A stretch of DNA of 64,000 nucleotides, taken from NCBI GenBank assembly GCA_021292165.1, contig CM037879.1, positions 157,573,278-157,637,277 on the forward strand, written 5' to 3'. Position numbers and translations under genes: made by a program. A model generated the notes under the pieces. That model did not search any database, had not been told where the DNA came from, and saw only the letters and a list, made by a program, of their open reading frames with translations. Shown piece by piece: positions 34,017-44,289 of the stretch. Position 1 is the stretch's first letter; every line of letters starts with the position of its first letter. This DNA is from Shinisaurus crocodilurus (taxonomy: Eukaryota; Chordata; Lepidosauria; Squamata; Shinisauridae).

Positions 34017-34384
34017 TAGAGTTGTATAAATGAGCCTCGCCAGGCAAAACGGAGGCCGAAATTGGCCTTGCTCACGCCCGGTGAGGACTTACCTTTTTCT
34101 TCGGGGCGGCTCGCCTCTCCGCAGCGAGCCGCCTGCGCGGCTTGCTCCGGTCCCATCACTTCCGGGACCGGAAATGACGCAATAGGCGCGTTCTGCGCCT
34201 GCGCAGGGTCCCGTCATGTCATTTCCGGTCCCGGAAGTGATGCGACGGGACTGGAGAAGGTGGATCGAGTGGCATGGAGAACTATTCCGCGCCGCTCAGA
34301 AGATCGGGTCGGGGGGGCGTGCCCCCACGGAGAATCGAGTCGGGGGCACGGAGAGCCCCCGACTCAGGTTTGGATGCATTACTA
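34017..34384. mobile_element. hAT-like MITE with promoter-like CpG core
   Basis: The element starts TAGAGTTGTATAAA and ends GATGCATTACTA. GTCACAGC flanks both ends exactly (34009-34016 and 34385-34392). It splits a minisatellite. The centre has an inverted pair CACTTCCGGGACCGGAAATG / CATTTCCGGTCCCGGAAGTG around GCGCCTGCGCAGG. These match ETS (CCGGAAGTG) and NRF1-like motifs. No coding capacity. Confidence 0.85.
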
Positions 34385-34440
34385 GTCACAGCAAGGTTAG
34401 TCACTGGTCAAGGGAAGTCACTGGTGTAGTAATGGCATGT
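34385..34440. repeat. degenerate minisatellite, right part
   Basis: GGTTAGTCACTGGTCAAGGG units continue the array at 33850-34016. Confidence 0.6.
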
Positions 34441-34537
34441 TCCAGTGAGCACTAGGCAGCAGGACCCTGGATAGCTCCCAGTGCAGTCTGCTAGCTGAGA
34501 TGTACAACAATGATGTCTCAGCCAAGGACTACAGTCA

Positions 34538-34605
34538 TTTATTTATTTATTACATTTATTACATTTGTGAATCACCCATCTGGCCAGCCACCCGACCAGA
34601 TCAGC
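34538..34605 (-). mobile_element. L2-type LINE 3' tail
   Basis: TTTATT repeats followed by GAATCACCCATCTGGCCAGC, the same tail as at 58316. Confidence 0.65.
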
Positions 34606-36509
34606 AGTCACCTGATGCTTTAAGTGATTCCACCCCTCTTAGAAGAGCAGTCTGTAATCCTCAAAGGGGCCATGTCCGATTTTGTAGCCTTGTGCTCCTG
34701 CATAGCTGTGGAGCAGGAGAGGCCACAGGGGAGTCATCCCTGGAGTCTGAGGATCATGGGAGAGCCATGTGCTCAGGCTGGGAGGGTAAAGACTGCAGAG
34801 AGGGGTGCCAGGGGCTCCCCACTGAGTGGGGTGGTTTGTGATTCATCCAAATCTTAGTCCTGTTACATAAGTGAATGGGTCCTTGGCTGCTTAGCCCTGT
34901 TCTGAGGAAAGACGTGATGGGTGGAGGTCTAGCTTGGAAAGAGACGTCTCCCTCAGTTTTTCAATTCTGGGTTGGAAACTAAGACTCTGAAGGTTATTCT
35001 CCCTCCCATTCCACTTCCCAGCTTGTAGTGACAGTGGTCACTACAAATGCCTCCAAGGGTATTTGGTCTGGGTCCATGTTACAATGCATGTTACCATTTT
35101 GCAGCCTTCTGCTTCTTCCTGCTGCTAAATGCTACCCCTTTGCCCTGGCTGTAAGGTTATCCTATTTCCTGCTCCTAAAGAAATTACATATTGGTCATGA
35201 GTGATTGTTAATAGATCATTCTACAACATGTACAGATGTTCCACTCCTGGATACTGTTTATTTCCAAGTACTGTATATTTTAAATAGAGTTATGCATTCT
35301 TATGCAGGAGCACCTTTGGGCTGGTATCTGTAACTTAGAACCCAGAGGAGAGTGTAGTAGTCATAAACAGCATAACAATAACAACAACAATAATAGTCCA
35401 TAACATGGGTATAACATCCCAACTATCACAGCTAAAGGAACATTGCAAACCACTCACAGTGTGTGTGGCCCAGTCCAATTTTTCCAAAGAAATCTTTACA
35501 AGCAAGCAGTCATGGCTGGCTCTGATGCTGATATCAAATGAGTATTCCAGATCCTAGGCTTCACATTTGTTTCTTAATAAGCAAAAAGCAAATGAAAACT
35601 GTTAGTTACTGTGCATGTTCAGTGCATTTTCCTCAAATTTCAAAAAGCAGTTCATAAAAACCATGGCCAACAACTCCCAATCTGTGTGGTTGGCTATGAA
35701 TGACATATTATTAGGAAATATGAAGGTGAAGAGGCTTAGCAGTGGATGTAGTTTGAAATATCGAATAGGACCGCACTTTATTTTCATTCTTTGCTTATAA
35801 AGCTAAACAAAACAAACAAAAGATGTGTCTCCAATACAGTGGATATTTTAAATAGAGCTTTGTACTTGTTTGTCTCTTGATGACTACTGCACTTGTGCAA
35901 TGGTGTTCCATAGAGCTCTATTCTGTCTCCCACAATATTGGACATCTACAAGAGATCCCTGGCTGAGTGAGGTCATCTAGAGTTTTAGAGATAGGTGTGA
36001 TCAATATGCTAAGGAACTCCAGCTCTACTCCTCATTTTCATTGGATTCAAGTGAGCCTGTTGAAGAGCTGAACTTATATCTCGGACCAGGAAAGGATTTG
36101 ATGGGGACTGACAAACTGAAACTCAATCAAAACAAGACAGGTTTGGATAGGCGTTCAGTGGACTAGGGAAGTGATTTTCAAGTTTCAACCTGTCCTGGAT
36201 AAGGTTGTATATAACTTGTACACTCCCATTCAAGGATCAGGTTCACAACTTGGGGATGGTTTTAGATCTTTGGATGCCCAAGTGGCATCTGTGTGTGGCA
36301 TGAAGCATCTTCCACCAGTTAAGGCTGGTGTGTCAGCTGCCACCCAACCAGAGGTAGCTGGGCCAATGATGTCCACATTCTGATAACAGCCAGATTGGAC
36401 TACTGCAGTAGTTAAAGGGATGGAAATGCAATCTCTCATCTCATCTAGATTCTGGTTCTACCCCAAAACTCTCTCTAGTTATCCTTACTACAGAGAATGT
36501 AGTGCACAT
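34606..36509. other. no gene recognised
   Basis: No supported coding region; short frames lack domains. ACAACAATAATA runs near 35370. Confidence 0.4.
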
Positions 36510-36604
36510 AGGGATAGGTGAGAATTTTGTTTCAGTTCAGTTTTGATTACCCAAATTTGCCAAGTTCTCCATATTCAGGACAAAAAGAACTAGAGTTTAA
36601 AAAG

Positions 36605-36615
36605 ATGATGATGAT

Positions 36616-36658
<43 letters not shown>
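36605..36658. repeat. (ATG)n microsatellite
   Basis: Pure GAT/ATG units; a second short run at 36795-36812 flanks the far side of the SINE. Confidence 0.9.
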
Positions 36659-36659
36659 A

Positions 36660-36796
36660 CATAGATTTTATAGATCATAGAGTTGGAAGGAGCCTACAAG
36701 GCTATCGAGTCCAACCCCGTGCTCAATGCAGGAAATTAGAGGAGGGGTCTCCCATCCAAGTAATAACCAGGCCTGACCCTGTTTAGCTTTCCAATG
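36660..36796 (-). mobile_element. composite SINE: 5S-rRNA head with CR1 tail
   Basis: Read on the minus strand, AAAGCTAAACAGGGTCAGGC and GGATGGGAGACC (5S-like) lead straight into GGTTGGACTCGATAGCC and TTCCAACTCTATGATC (CR1 3' end). The order and junction match the plus-strand copy at 50080-50262, so it is a family and not a chance neighbour. Confidence 0.8.
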
Positions 36797-37190
36797 ATGA
36801 TGATGATGATAAACAAATGTGGGAAAAACCAAAACTGACAGATTTGTCCATCCAGGCCCAGGGTTTTGAGCGCTTTTCCCTTAAAAGTCTGGGTATGACT
36901 CCCTCTGAATCCAACCATGTTAGTGCTGAATCAGGGTTGCCACCTCTTTTTTCTGATAGGCTCCTCAACTTTAACCGTATACAGCAGGCAGAAACAACAC
37001 GGTCCTCTCCATGGGAATATTGGGAATAGCTGAGCCTATTGAATTTGGCTGGTGCAAATGGGTGAGAATTTCATTTCAGTTAGTTTTTGACAAGAATTTA
37101 CCAAAATTCGCAAAGTTCATATTTGGAAGAGAAAGAAGTTGAGATATTTTAAAAAAAAAAAAAACGAATGCAGGAGAAAGCAAAACAGAG

Positions 37191-37617
37191 TCCCCCATCC
37201 CCCTAAGTGCATACATGTGGGCTAGTCTACACAAATTCCAATGGGTCCAAAGAAGCACTGGAGACCATGAAGTCCAGTTCAGTGGGGCTGGGCTCTGCCT
37301 CTGCATTGCAATTATTGTTGCTACCTGACTGGAACCAAATTGGCAGACTCTTAAGTCCTTTGGGGTGTTGCCTGCACAAACCTTTGACCAACTGTATGCT
37401 CACATTGTTTCCCTCATCTTTAATAAATGCCTAACATGATTATATACCATCCTAAATGTAAACTATACAGATATGACATTCCAGAAAACAACTTGTCTTA
37501 ATTATTCCCTCTCTTTCTTCCCTATTTTTCCACAGAAAGCATAACAGAATATAAGGAAGTAACATTTTAAGCAATCAACCAAATTTCTCAGCAAGGATTG
37601 GACCTGTGTCCAACTCT
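37191..37617. other. no gene recognised
   Basis: No supported feature. Confidence 0.35.
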
Positions 37618-37624
37618 GTAGTTC

Positions 37625-37855
37625 TGATTATCCCGGACTGGGACTCGGGAGATCCGGGTTCTAGTCCCCGCTTGGCCATGAAACTCACTGGGTGACTTTG
37701 GACCAGTCACTGACTCTCAGCCTAACCTACCTCACAGGGTTGTTGTGAGGATAAAAATGGAGAGGAGAGGATTATGTAAGCCGCCTTGGGTTCCTTACAG
37801 GAAAAAGGTGGGGTATAAATATAATAAAATAAATAAATAAATAAATAAAATAGTG
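37625..37855 (+). mobile_element. Sauria-type tRNA SINE, nearly complete
   Basis: GGACTGGGACTCGGGAGATC and CGGGTTCTAGTCCCCG form the tRNA-like part with a B box. The body has CACTGACTCTCAGCCTAACC and TTGTTGTGAGGATAAAAATG, and the tail GGTATAAATATAATAAAAT ends in AAAT repeats. Confidence 0.85.
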
Positions 37856-39904
37856 AATTTTGGACTTGGTTGAAAGGTCTGTCTGAGGTCAAATTTCCCA
37901 GCTTAGAACTGTGAAAGGAGCTAAATAAAATAAACTTAGTGAAAGCATTACAATCTGTAACATTGTAAAAGGCTGTGTGCGCTCTCTGGGATTTTGTTTC
38001 TATTATTGTTATTTTGGTGGTGTGGGTTATTAAATAACAAAGTCCTCCTGAAAATGTTCTCAGCATTTTATCTTAACAGAAGTATTTACAGCATAAAGCA
38101 CAAAAGCCATTGGTGGGCTCGCAACTCCAAAGCCGCCCAAATCAATGTGGGTAAATTCAGCCTCTACGGAAGAATGTTTTAAGAGACACACAGAGAAAGA
38201 GGCTGTCAACAACTCTGACATAATGTTCTAATGTGTTGCATCAAGCTAACAACACTTCTGTTATTGCTGCATGCATAGAAAGCATTTGTTTTCAGTTCTA
38301 TAGAATATTAATCAACAGTGTAGAGATCTGGTGATATTTGCACTCTTTACACACTTCTGAGAGAGAGCCTAGAAATAGTTCCGAAGTAAATGTTCTCTTT
38401 AAGCAGCACATTTTTCTTTTCAGTTTATTAGTCAAGGCCAGCTGCACAATTACTGCCCTGTGGCCATGAATTTTTATATCTCTGCATTTAGATAATTTTT
38501 GTAGCCAAAGCCCACACAAGTACAATGGCAGATTTACATCTATGAAGACGGTGAGGAATTTGAGCAGAACTGGATCACTCTGAAGACCTTGCAGAAAAGA
38601 ACAGCATGTGAGCATGTGAAGAAGTGACATGGACCAGAAATAGATTGATTCATCCATCCCTAGAAAAAACCTCCAGACTATAATATTTGAGGAGCAAATT
38701 AGCTGAGCAGGATCATAACATCCAAAGTTACTTTCAGTAAGCCTAATATAGAGTGTTCCGTTGACCAATCAGTTAGTAAAGTGTGCTTTTTATCTGACTG
38801 TGCTGTAATTCTGTTACAGCTTACTGTATGTAATGACAGAATATGGTAATAAAAAGCTTTTGAATTCTTTCCCTTTATTTCCTTCCATTTTTTTTAAAGG
38901 ATGATATAAAAATGATCTGATGTCAAAACTTTTTAAAAGGAACAATTAGGTGCCTCATCTTGTGTTTTGCAGGTCTGAGGGCTTATTCTATTCTATCAGA
39001 GAAACCAAAGGAGATATAACAGACCTCACATTTGGCCCTGTTATTCCAGATTTGCACCATCTCGGGTCTGTTTACTTCGGCAAGAAATGCGCAGCAGGGA
39101 GCCTTTGTCAAGCCCCTTTGCTGATCTTGTGTGATCTTTGAGCCATTATGAAATTACCACAACTTGTGAACTTCTGCTTCATCAATCTCTTGCTAAAGAT
39201 CTTGCGTATGGCCACAGTAACCTGGGCTCCACTACTTTTCCTCATTTTCAAATATTACTTCAACCTGGGAACGGCAGCATATACAATCCTCGGCTGATGT
39301 GAGTCACAGGATCATTTTCTCTGGATAAGCAATTGTGTCAACAAGTCCTAAATGACCACAGTCAGGACATAAATTCTGGAAACGGTGAATCCTGTCAGAT
39401 CACATGGTGAAGTAACGGTTGTATGTACCAGGTGCATTTTGGTCTTGTGAGCATGTGCTTTGCCAGCAGCTCCCATTCTCCCCCAAGTCGATTTTGTTTC
39501 ATTTCCACAGAGAGGAGAGGGAGTTATCACCTATGCTGGGCTAAAATAATAACTTTGGTTGACCTTGTCTCTCCCATTTAAAGTTTTAAGTGCTGCAGCT
39601 GCATGCTTTCTGATCCATCAACCTCCAGGCTACCCAGATTCATTTTCGTTATATCCTGTCGTCATCGCCAGAACTGTAGCCAGAAGTGTTCAGCTAGGAG
39701 AAGGGGGCCCATAAACAGGATCAGATCTCTTGGGTATTGGCAGAAATGACAAGAGTTATGTAGTCTATTTCATGTCAAAGGAAAATAAAATGTGGCTTAG
39801 CGTGGGAAGGTGGGGATTGAGAGTGGGGGTGGAGAGAATAAACAGAACTGCCAGTGGGCTCTCTTTGCTTGGCTAGTGGCCCAGCTCTCAACCTTTTGCT
39901 CTTC
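37856..39904. other. no gene recognised
   Basis: A 156-codon minus frame (38298-38768) has no recognisable domain and overlaps a repeat at about 38585-38665 that recurs at 60070-60115 (CTATTTCTGGTCCATGTCAC). Confidence 0.45.
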
Positions 39905-41330
39905 AGAGGAGCCTTGTTTCTTCTTCTTCTTCTTTATTATTTATTATTTATTTATCATTAATATTTATTTATCGCCCATCTGCCCGCCACCGGCCGCCTG
40001 GGCGTGTACCAAATAAATACAAATGCAATAAAATCATTAAAAAATATAAATTTTAAAATCTAACCCCCCTTTCCCCGCCTCCGTTTTTAATGAGCACGGA
40101 AGCTCATCGAGAGGCATGGCGGGGTCCTCGGAGAGAGTTCCTAGGGGCCGCACGAAAGCCTCTTCTCGTCCCACCAGTCTCTGTCTGTGAAGGACAAGGA
40201 AAGGCCATCTTGCCTTGTTAGGGCCCACTTGGTGTTGCTGGAGACGCTCCTTGAGGTAAACTGGACCAGAGCCGTATAGGGTTTTAAAGGTCAAAACCAA
40301 CACCTTGAATTCGGCTCTGCAAGCAACTGGTAGCCAGTGCAAATCCTTCAGCACTGGCGTGATGTGATCCCGACGGCGGCTGCCTTTAACCAGGCGAGCC
40401 GCCGCGTTCTGTACCAGCTGCAGCTTCCGAACCGTCTTCAAGGGTAACCCCACGTAGAGCGCATTACAGTAGTCTAGGCGAGAGGAGACCAAGGCATGAA
40501 CCACTGATGGGAGCAGGTGATTAGGAAGGTAGGGGCGCAGCTGCCGTATCAGATGGAGTTGATACAGCGCTGCCCGGCTCACAGCTGACACCTGAGCCTC
40601 CATGGACAGCTGGGAGTCTAGAATGACTCCCAAGCTGCGGACCTGGTCCTTCAGGGGTAGATGTACCCCATTCAGCACCAGGTCAACATCCCCTAACCTC
40701 CCCTTGTCCCCCACCAGCAGTACCTCGGTCTTGTCGGGGTTCAGCTTCAGCATGTTCCTTCCCATCCAGCCAGCCACTGCCTCCAGGCACTTGGACAGGG
40801 TCTCAACGGCCAACCTCGGTGAGGACTTGAAACAGAGGTAGAGCTGCGTGTCATCCGCATACTGATGACACCGCACCCCAAACCTCCTGATGATAGCTCC
40901 CAGCGGCTTGAGGTAGATGTTGAATAACATCGGGGAGAGGATGGAACCCTGCGGCACTCCACAAGTGAGCAGCCGAGGGTCCGAAGCCTCCTCCCCGAGA
41001 ACTACCCTCTGGTACCTTCCAGAGAGGAAGGACCGGAACCACTGCAATACAGTGCCTCCCAAGCCCAACCCCTCCAGGCGGTCCAGGAGGATACCATGGT
41101 CAACGGTATCAAAAGCCGCTGAGAGATCGAGGAGGACTAGAAAGGAGCATTCGCCCCTATCCAAAGCCCTCCTCATATCATCCACCAAGGCGACCAAGGC
41201 CGTCTCCGTCCCATGTCCAGACCTGAAGCCCGACTGGCACGGATCTAAATATCGGCTCATCCAAGTGGGCCTTCAACTGAGCACCACCACCGCTCGATCA
41301 CCTTGCCAGAAAATGGTAAATTGGAACTGG
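39905..41330 (-). mobile_element. L2-type LINE, 5' truncated
   Basis: Contains the ORF2 segment 40037-41260 and a 3' region at 39905-40036 with TTTATT repeats. The 5' break at about 41330 abuts the polypyrimidine tract. Confidence 0.85.
40037..41260 (-). pseudogene. L2/CR1-group reverse transcriptase, partial ORF2
   Basis: 407 codons are open. Motifs in order: LVLLDLSAAFDTVDHGILLD (palm, first catalytic Asp), CGVPQGSILSPMLFNIYL, HQYADDTQLYL (catalytic YADD) and NPDKTEVLLVG, followed by thumb and C-terminal segments including KLQLVQNAAARLVKG and LKDLHWLPVACRAEF. The endonuclease and N-terminal RT motifs are absent, so the copy cannot move by itself. The LDLSAAFDTVDH form favours L2 over classical CR1 (LDFSKAFDTVSH). 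Absence of internal stops over 1.2 kb suggests a fairly young insertion. The ATG is not the true start. Confidence 0.88.
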
Positions 41331-41335
41331 GCGAA

Positions 41336-42484
41336 AGTTTTTTAAATTCTTCTTCTTCTTCTCTTCTTTCTTCTCTTCTTCTTCTTCTCTTCTTCTTCTT
41401 CTTTCTTCTTCTCTTTTCTTCTCTTCTTCTTTCTTCTTCTCTTCTCTTCTTCTTCTTCTTCTTCTTCTTCTCCGTCACTTTCTTTCTTTCTTTCTTTCTT
41501 TCTTTTCTTTTCCTTCCCTCCTCCTCCCTCCCTCCCTCTCCCTCCCTCTTCCTTCTTTTTTTGCTTCCCTCTCTCCCTTCTTCACTCTTCTTTCTTTCTT
41601 TCTTTCCCTCCTTCCTTCCTTTTCTTCCTCTTTTCTTCCTTCTTCCTTCCTTCCTTCCCTTCCTTCTTTCCTTCCTTCTTCTTTCTTCTTCTTTTGCTTC
41701 CCTCCCTCCCTCCCTCCCTCCCTCCTTGTCTTCCTCTCTTTTTCTTTCGTCCCTTCCTTCATCCTTTTCTTCTTCTTCTTTCCCTCCCTCCCTCCCTCCC
41801 TTTCTCATTTTATCTTTGCTTCCTCCCTTCCTCTCTCCCTCTTTCTTTTTTTGCGTCCCTCCCTCCTTCTTCCCTCCTTCCTTCTTTCCTTTTTCTTCCC
41901 TTCCTTCTTTAATTCCTTCCTCCCTTTCTTTTTCCTTCCTTCCCTTCCCTCCCTCCCTCCTTATTTCTTTCTTTGCTTCTTCTCTCCCTCCCTCCCTCCC
42001 TCCCTCCCTCCCTTCCTCCTTCCTTCCTTCCTTCCTCCTTATTCTCATTTTATCTTTGCTTCCCTCCCTCCCTCCCACCTTCCTTCCTTCTTTTTCTTCT
42101 CTTTTCTTCTTTCGTCCCTCCCTTCTTTCTTTTCTTCTTTTTCTTCTTTTCTTTCTTCCCTCCCTCCCTCATTTTACCTCCCTCCCTCCCTCCTTCTTTC
42201 TTTCTTTTGCTTTCCTCCCTCCTTTCTTTCTTTCTTTCCTTCTTCTTCCTCCCTCCCACCTTCTTTTCTTCTTTCTTTCTTTCCTTCCTTCCTTCCATTC
42301 CTCCTTTCTTACTTCTTTCCTTCCTTCCTCCCTTCTCTTCTTTCCCTTCCCCCCTCCTCCTTCATTTTTTCTCTTCTTTATTCTTCTTCTTTCTCCTTCC
42401 TTTCCCCCCCTCCTTCTTTTCTTCTTTCTTCCCTTCTTTCTTTCCTCTCTTTCCTTCCTTCCTTCCCTCCTTCCTTCTTTCTTA
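41336..42484. repeat. 1.15-kb polypyrimidine tract (TTC/CCCT/CTTT)
   Basis: The plus strand is almost purely C and T, with TTC-rich units on the left and CCCTCC/CTTT units on the right; rare G or A interruptions occur. It produces long Lys/Glu/Arg and Phe/Ser/Leu frames that are artefacts. Such tracts can form triplex DNA. Confidence 0.97.
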
Positions 42485-42805
42485 TAAACATTCCTCATGT
42501 GTAATATTTTAAAAATAACAAAACTGAACTGCAGACCAGGAACAGTATCCTACGCTGCCCTCATGCCAGGTGGTGACCCGTCACTAGGGCAATGGGGACC
42601 TAGCAGTTCTTAAAGCAACTGGAAAAGAATGGAAACACCCATTTTGGAAATGGAAAAAAGCATTTCCTGATCGTGAAAGGAGCATTTTTACTCATTTCCA
42701 GGCTTGCTTTAGGCAGTGCTGACTCCCATTGTGCTAGTGGTGGGTCCCACTGGTGCAATGGCATGACTGGAAGCTCAGCGGCAATATTGGATACTGCCCC
42801 AGATA
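42485..42805. other. no gene recognised
   Basis: CCCATTGTGCTAGTGGTGGG and TGGTGCAATGGCATGAC hint at an old repeat. Not assigned. Confidence 0.3.
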
Positions 42806-43608
42806 CCTGTATTGTTCCGAGTATAGGCCGCACTTTCCCCCCTAATGTAAGTCTTTAAACTAGGGGTGTCGCCTACAATCGGGATGTTGCCAAAAAACAA
42901 CAAAAAAACAATAAAAATTAAATACCGGGGGGAAAGTGTGGCCTATACTCGGAACAATACCATATTGTATTACAATACGATAAGCAGCCTTGTTCAACAG
43001 ATGACCCCCCCTCTCACTCACTCACTCCCCCCCACAATCAGTCCCCCTTTCTCTCACATTCTCAAACACACACTCACCCCCTCCTCACATCCACACACAG
43101 ACCCCCCCCTCAAACTAGCTCACACCCACCCCGCACTCTCACACACAGGCGGAGCCCACCACCTTTGCAGGCGAGGTGCCCGGAATGAATCCTCCGGTTC
43201 CCTGCCCGAGCTTACCTCAGCCGGCAAGGAGGAGGAGCGAGGCCGTCCCCCGGCAGCTCCGGCGGCCTCCTGCGCTCCAGGCGGAGTTTGCTGCTGCCGC
43301 CACCAGCTAACTCTTCACTGGTCATGATAGCCCAGCGCGGGCAGCTGAGGGTGGGGAGGAGGGTCGCCGCCACCGCCTCAGGAAGCAGGTGGGAAAGGCC
43401 TTCCAAGGGCACACTCGCTCGCTCACCTCAGGGCCCAGCTGCCGGCGGCGGCACCAGCGACGGCACCAGCGCAGCGGGCTCGAGCGGTGCAGAGAACTGC
43501 TCCGCGCCGCTCAGAAAATCGAAAAATTTATCAGAACATTTTAAAATAGCACCAAACTTTAAGGGTGCGGCTTATAATCAGGAGCGACCTATACTCGGAA
43601 CAATACGG
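42806..43608. mobile_element. TA-flanked element with CCTGTATTGTTCC termini
   Basis: Left end CCTGTATTGTTCCGAGTATA; right end TATACTCGGAACAATACGG. TA flanks at 42804-42805 and 43609-43610. A further inverted copy of the terminus (CCTATACTCGGAACAATACC) lies inside at about 42942-42961, so the first 155 bp form a small element by themselves. The right 400 bp are CpG-rich cargo. Confidence 0.82.
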
Positions 43609-43680
43609 TAAATTAAAAGGGTGACTCATCAACCTGAATTAAAGAATAAATGCTGAACCTTGTATATTGGTGGCACTTCT

Positions 43681-44010
43681 TAGGCATGGGTGAGCATTTT
43701 GTTTCAGGTTGGTTTTCAACAAAATTCACAAAATTAACAATATTTTGGGCAAAAAGAACTTGAGATTTTAAAAAATGCAAAGGGGGGGGGTGACCAGAAT
43801 TGACAGATTCATGCATCTAGGCCCAGGGCTCTGTGTCCTTTGCAAGGTTTGAATCCCTGGGTTTGAAGCCTCGGGAGTCAGTTTCATTCCCTGTGTATTC
43901 AACTATGTTGGTGCTGAATTGGGGTTGCCAGCTCTCTGTTTTTTTCCCCTTACAGAGTATGGCAAGCAGGTACATCATGATCCTCTCCTTGCTGGGAATA
44001 GCTGTACCCA
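43681..44010 (+). mobile_element. AT-rich hAT-like repeat unit
   Basis: ATGGGTGAGCATTTTGTTTC, TTGACAGATTCATGCATCTA and GGTGCTGAATTGGGGTTGCC follow the order seen at 36510-37030. Confidence 0.55.
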
Positions 44011-44054
44011 GTCAATGACTTCAGACCACAAGTCACACAGAGATCAATTTGGAG

Positions 44055-44189
44055 CAGTGTTCTCCAACCTTGGGTCCCCAGATGTTTTTGGCCTACAACT
44101 CCCAGCATGCCCCAGCCAGCTACGCTGGCTGGGGCATGGTGGGAGTTGTAGGCCAAAAACATCTGGGGACCCAAGGTTGGAGAACACTG
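44055..44189. mobile_element. 135-bp palindromic hAT MITE, copy 2
   Basis: Same length, ends (CAGTGTTCTCC...CACTG) and arms as 25367-25501. The flanks ATTTGGAG (44047-44054) and CTTTGGAG (44190-44197) differ at one position, consistent with an 8-bp duplication. Confidence 0.9.
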
Positions 44190-44289
44190 CTTTGGAGGGA
44201 TGTAATGTCTTAGAGATTTGAATATATACCTTGTGCAACTCTTTATATCCAGTGTAACTTTAGCGCTACAGAACTGAATGTGGATGTCT

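Larger units (their letters stand above)
36510..37190. mobile_element. AT-rich hAT-like repeat with nested insertions
   Basis: GGATAGGTGAGAATTTTGTT begins one unit. GACAGATTTGTCCATCCAGG and TTTTGAGCGCTTTTCCCTTA follow after an interruption by an ATG microsatellite and a SINE. A second start (ATGGGTGAGAATTTCATTTC) lies at about 37062. Related copies are at 43681 and 44290-45020. Class is inferred from GGATG/CATCC-like ends. Confidence 0.55.

Noticed and set aside
33850..34440. CRISPR-like array
   Set aside because: Units are short, degenerate and contiguous without unique spacers, and the genome is vertebrate.
38298..38768. 156-codon minus-strand ORF as a possible host gene
   Set aside because: No recognisable domain, no splice context, and part of it overlaps an interspersed repeat.
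41257..42487. Long Lys/Glu-rich (minus) and Phe/Ser/Leu-rich (plus) ORFs of up to 394 codons
   Set aside because: A strand with almost only C and T contains no stop codons. These frames are artefacts of the polypyrimidine tract.
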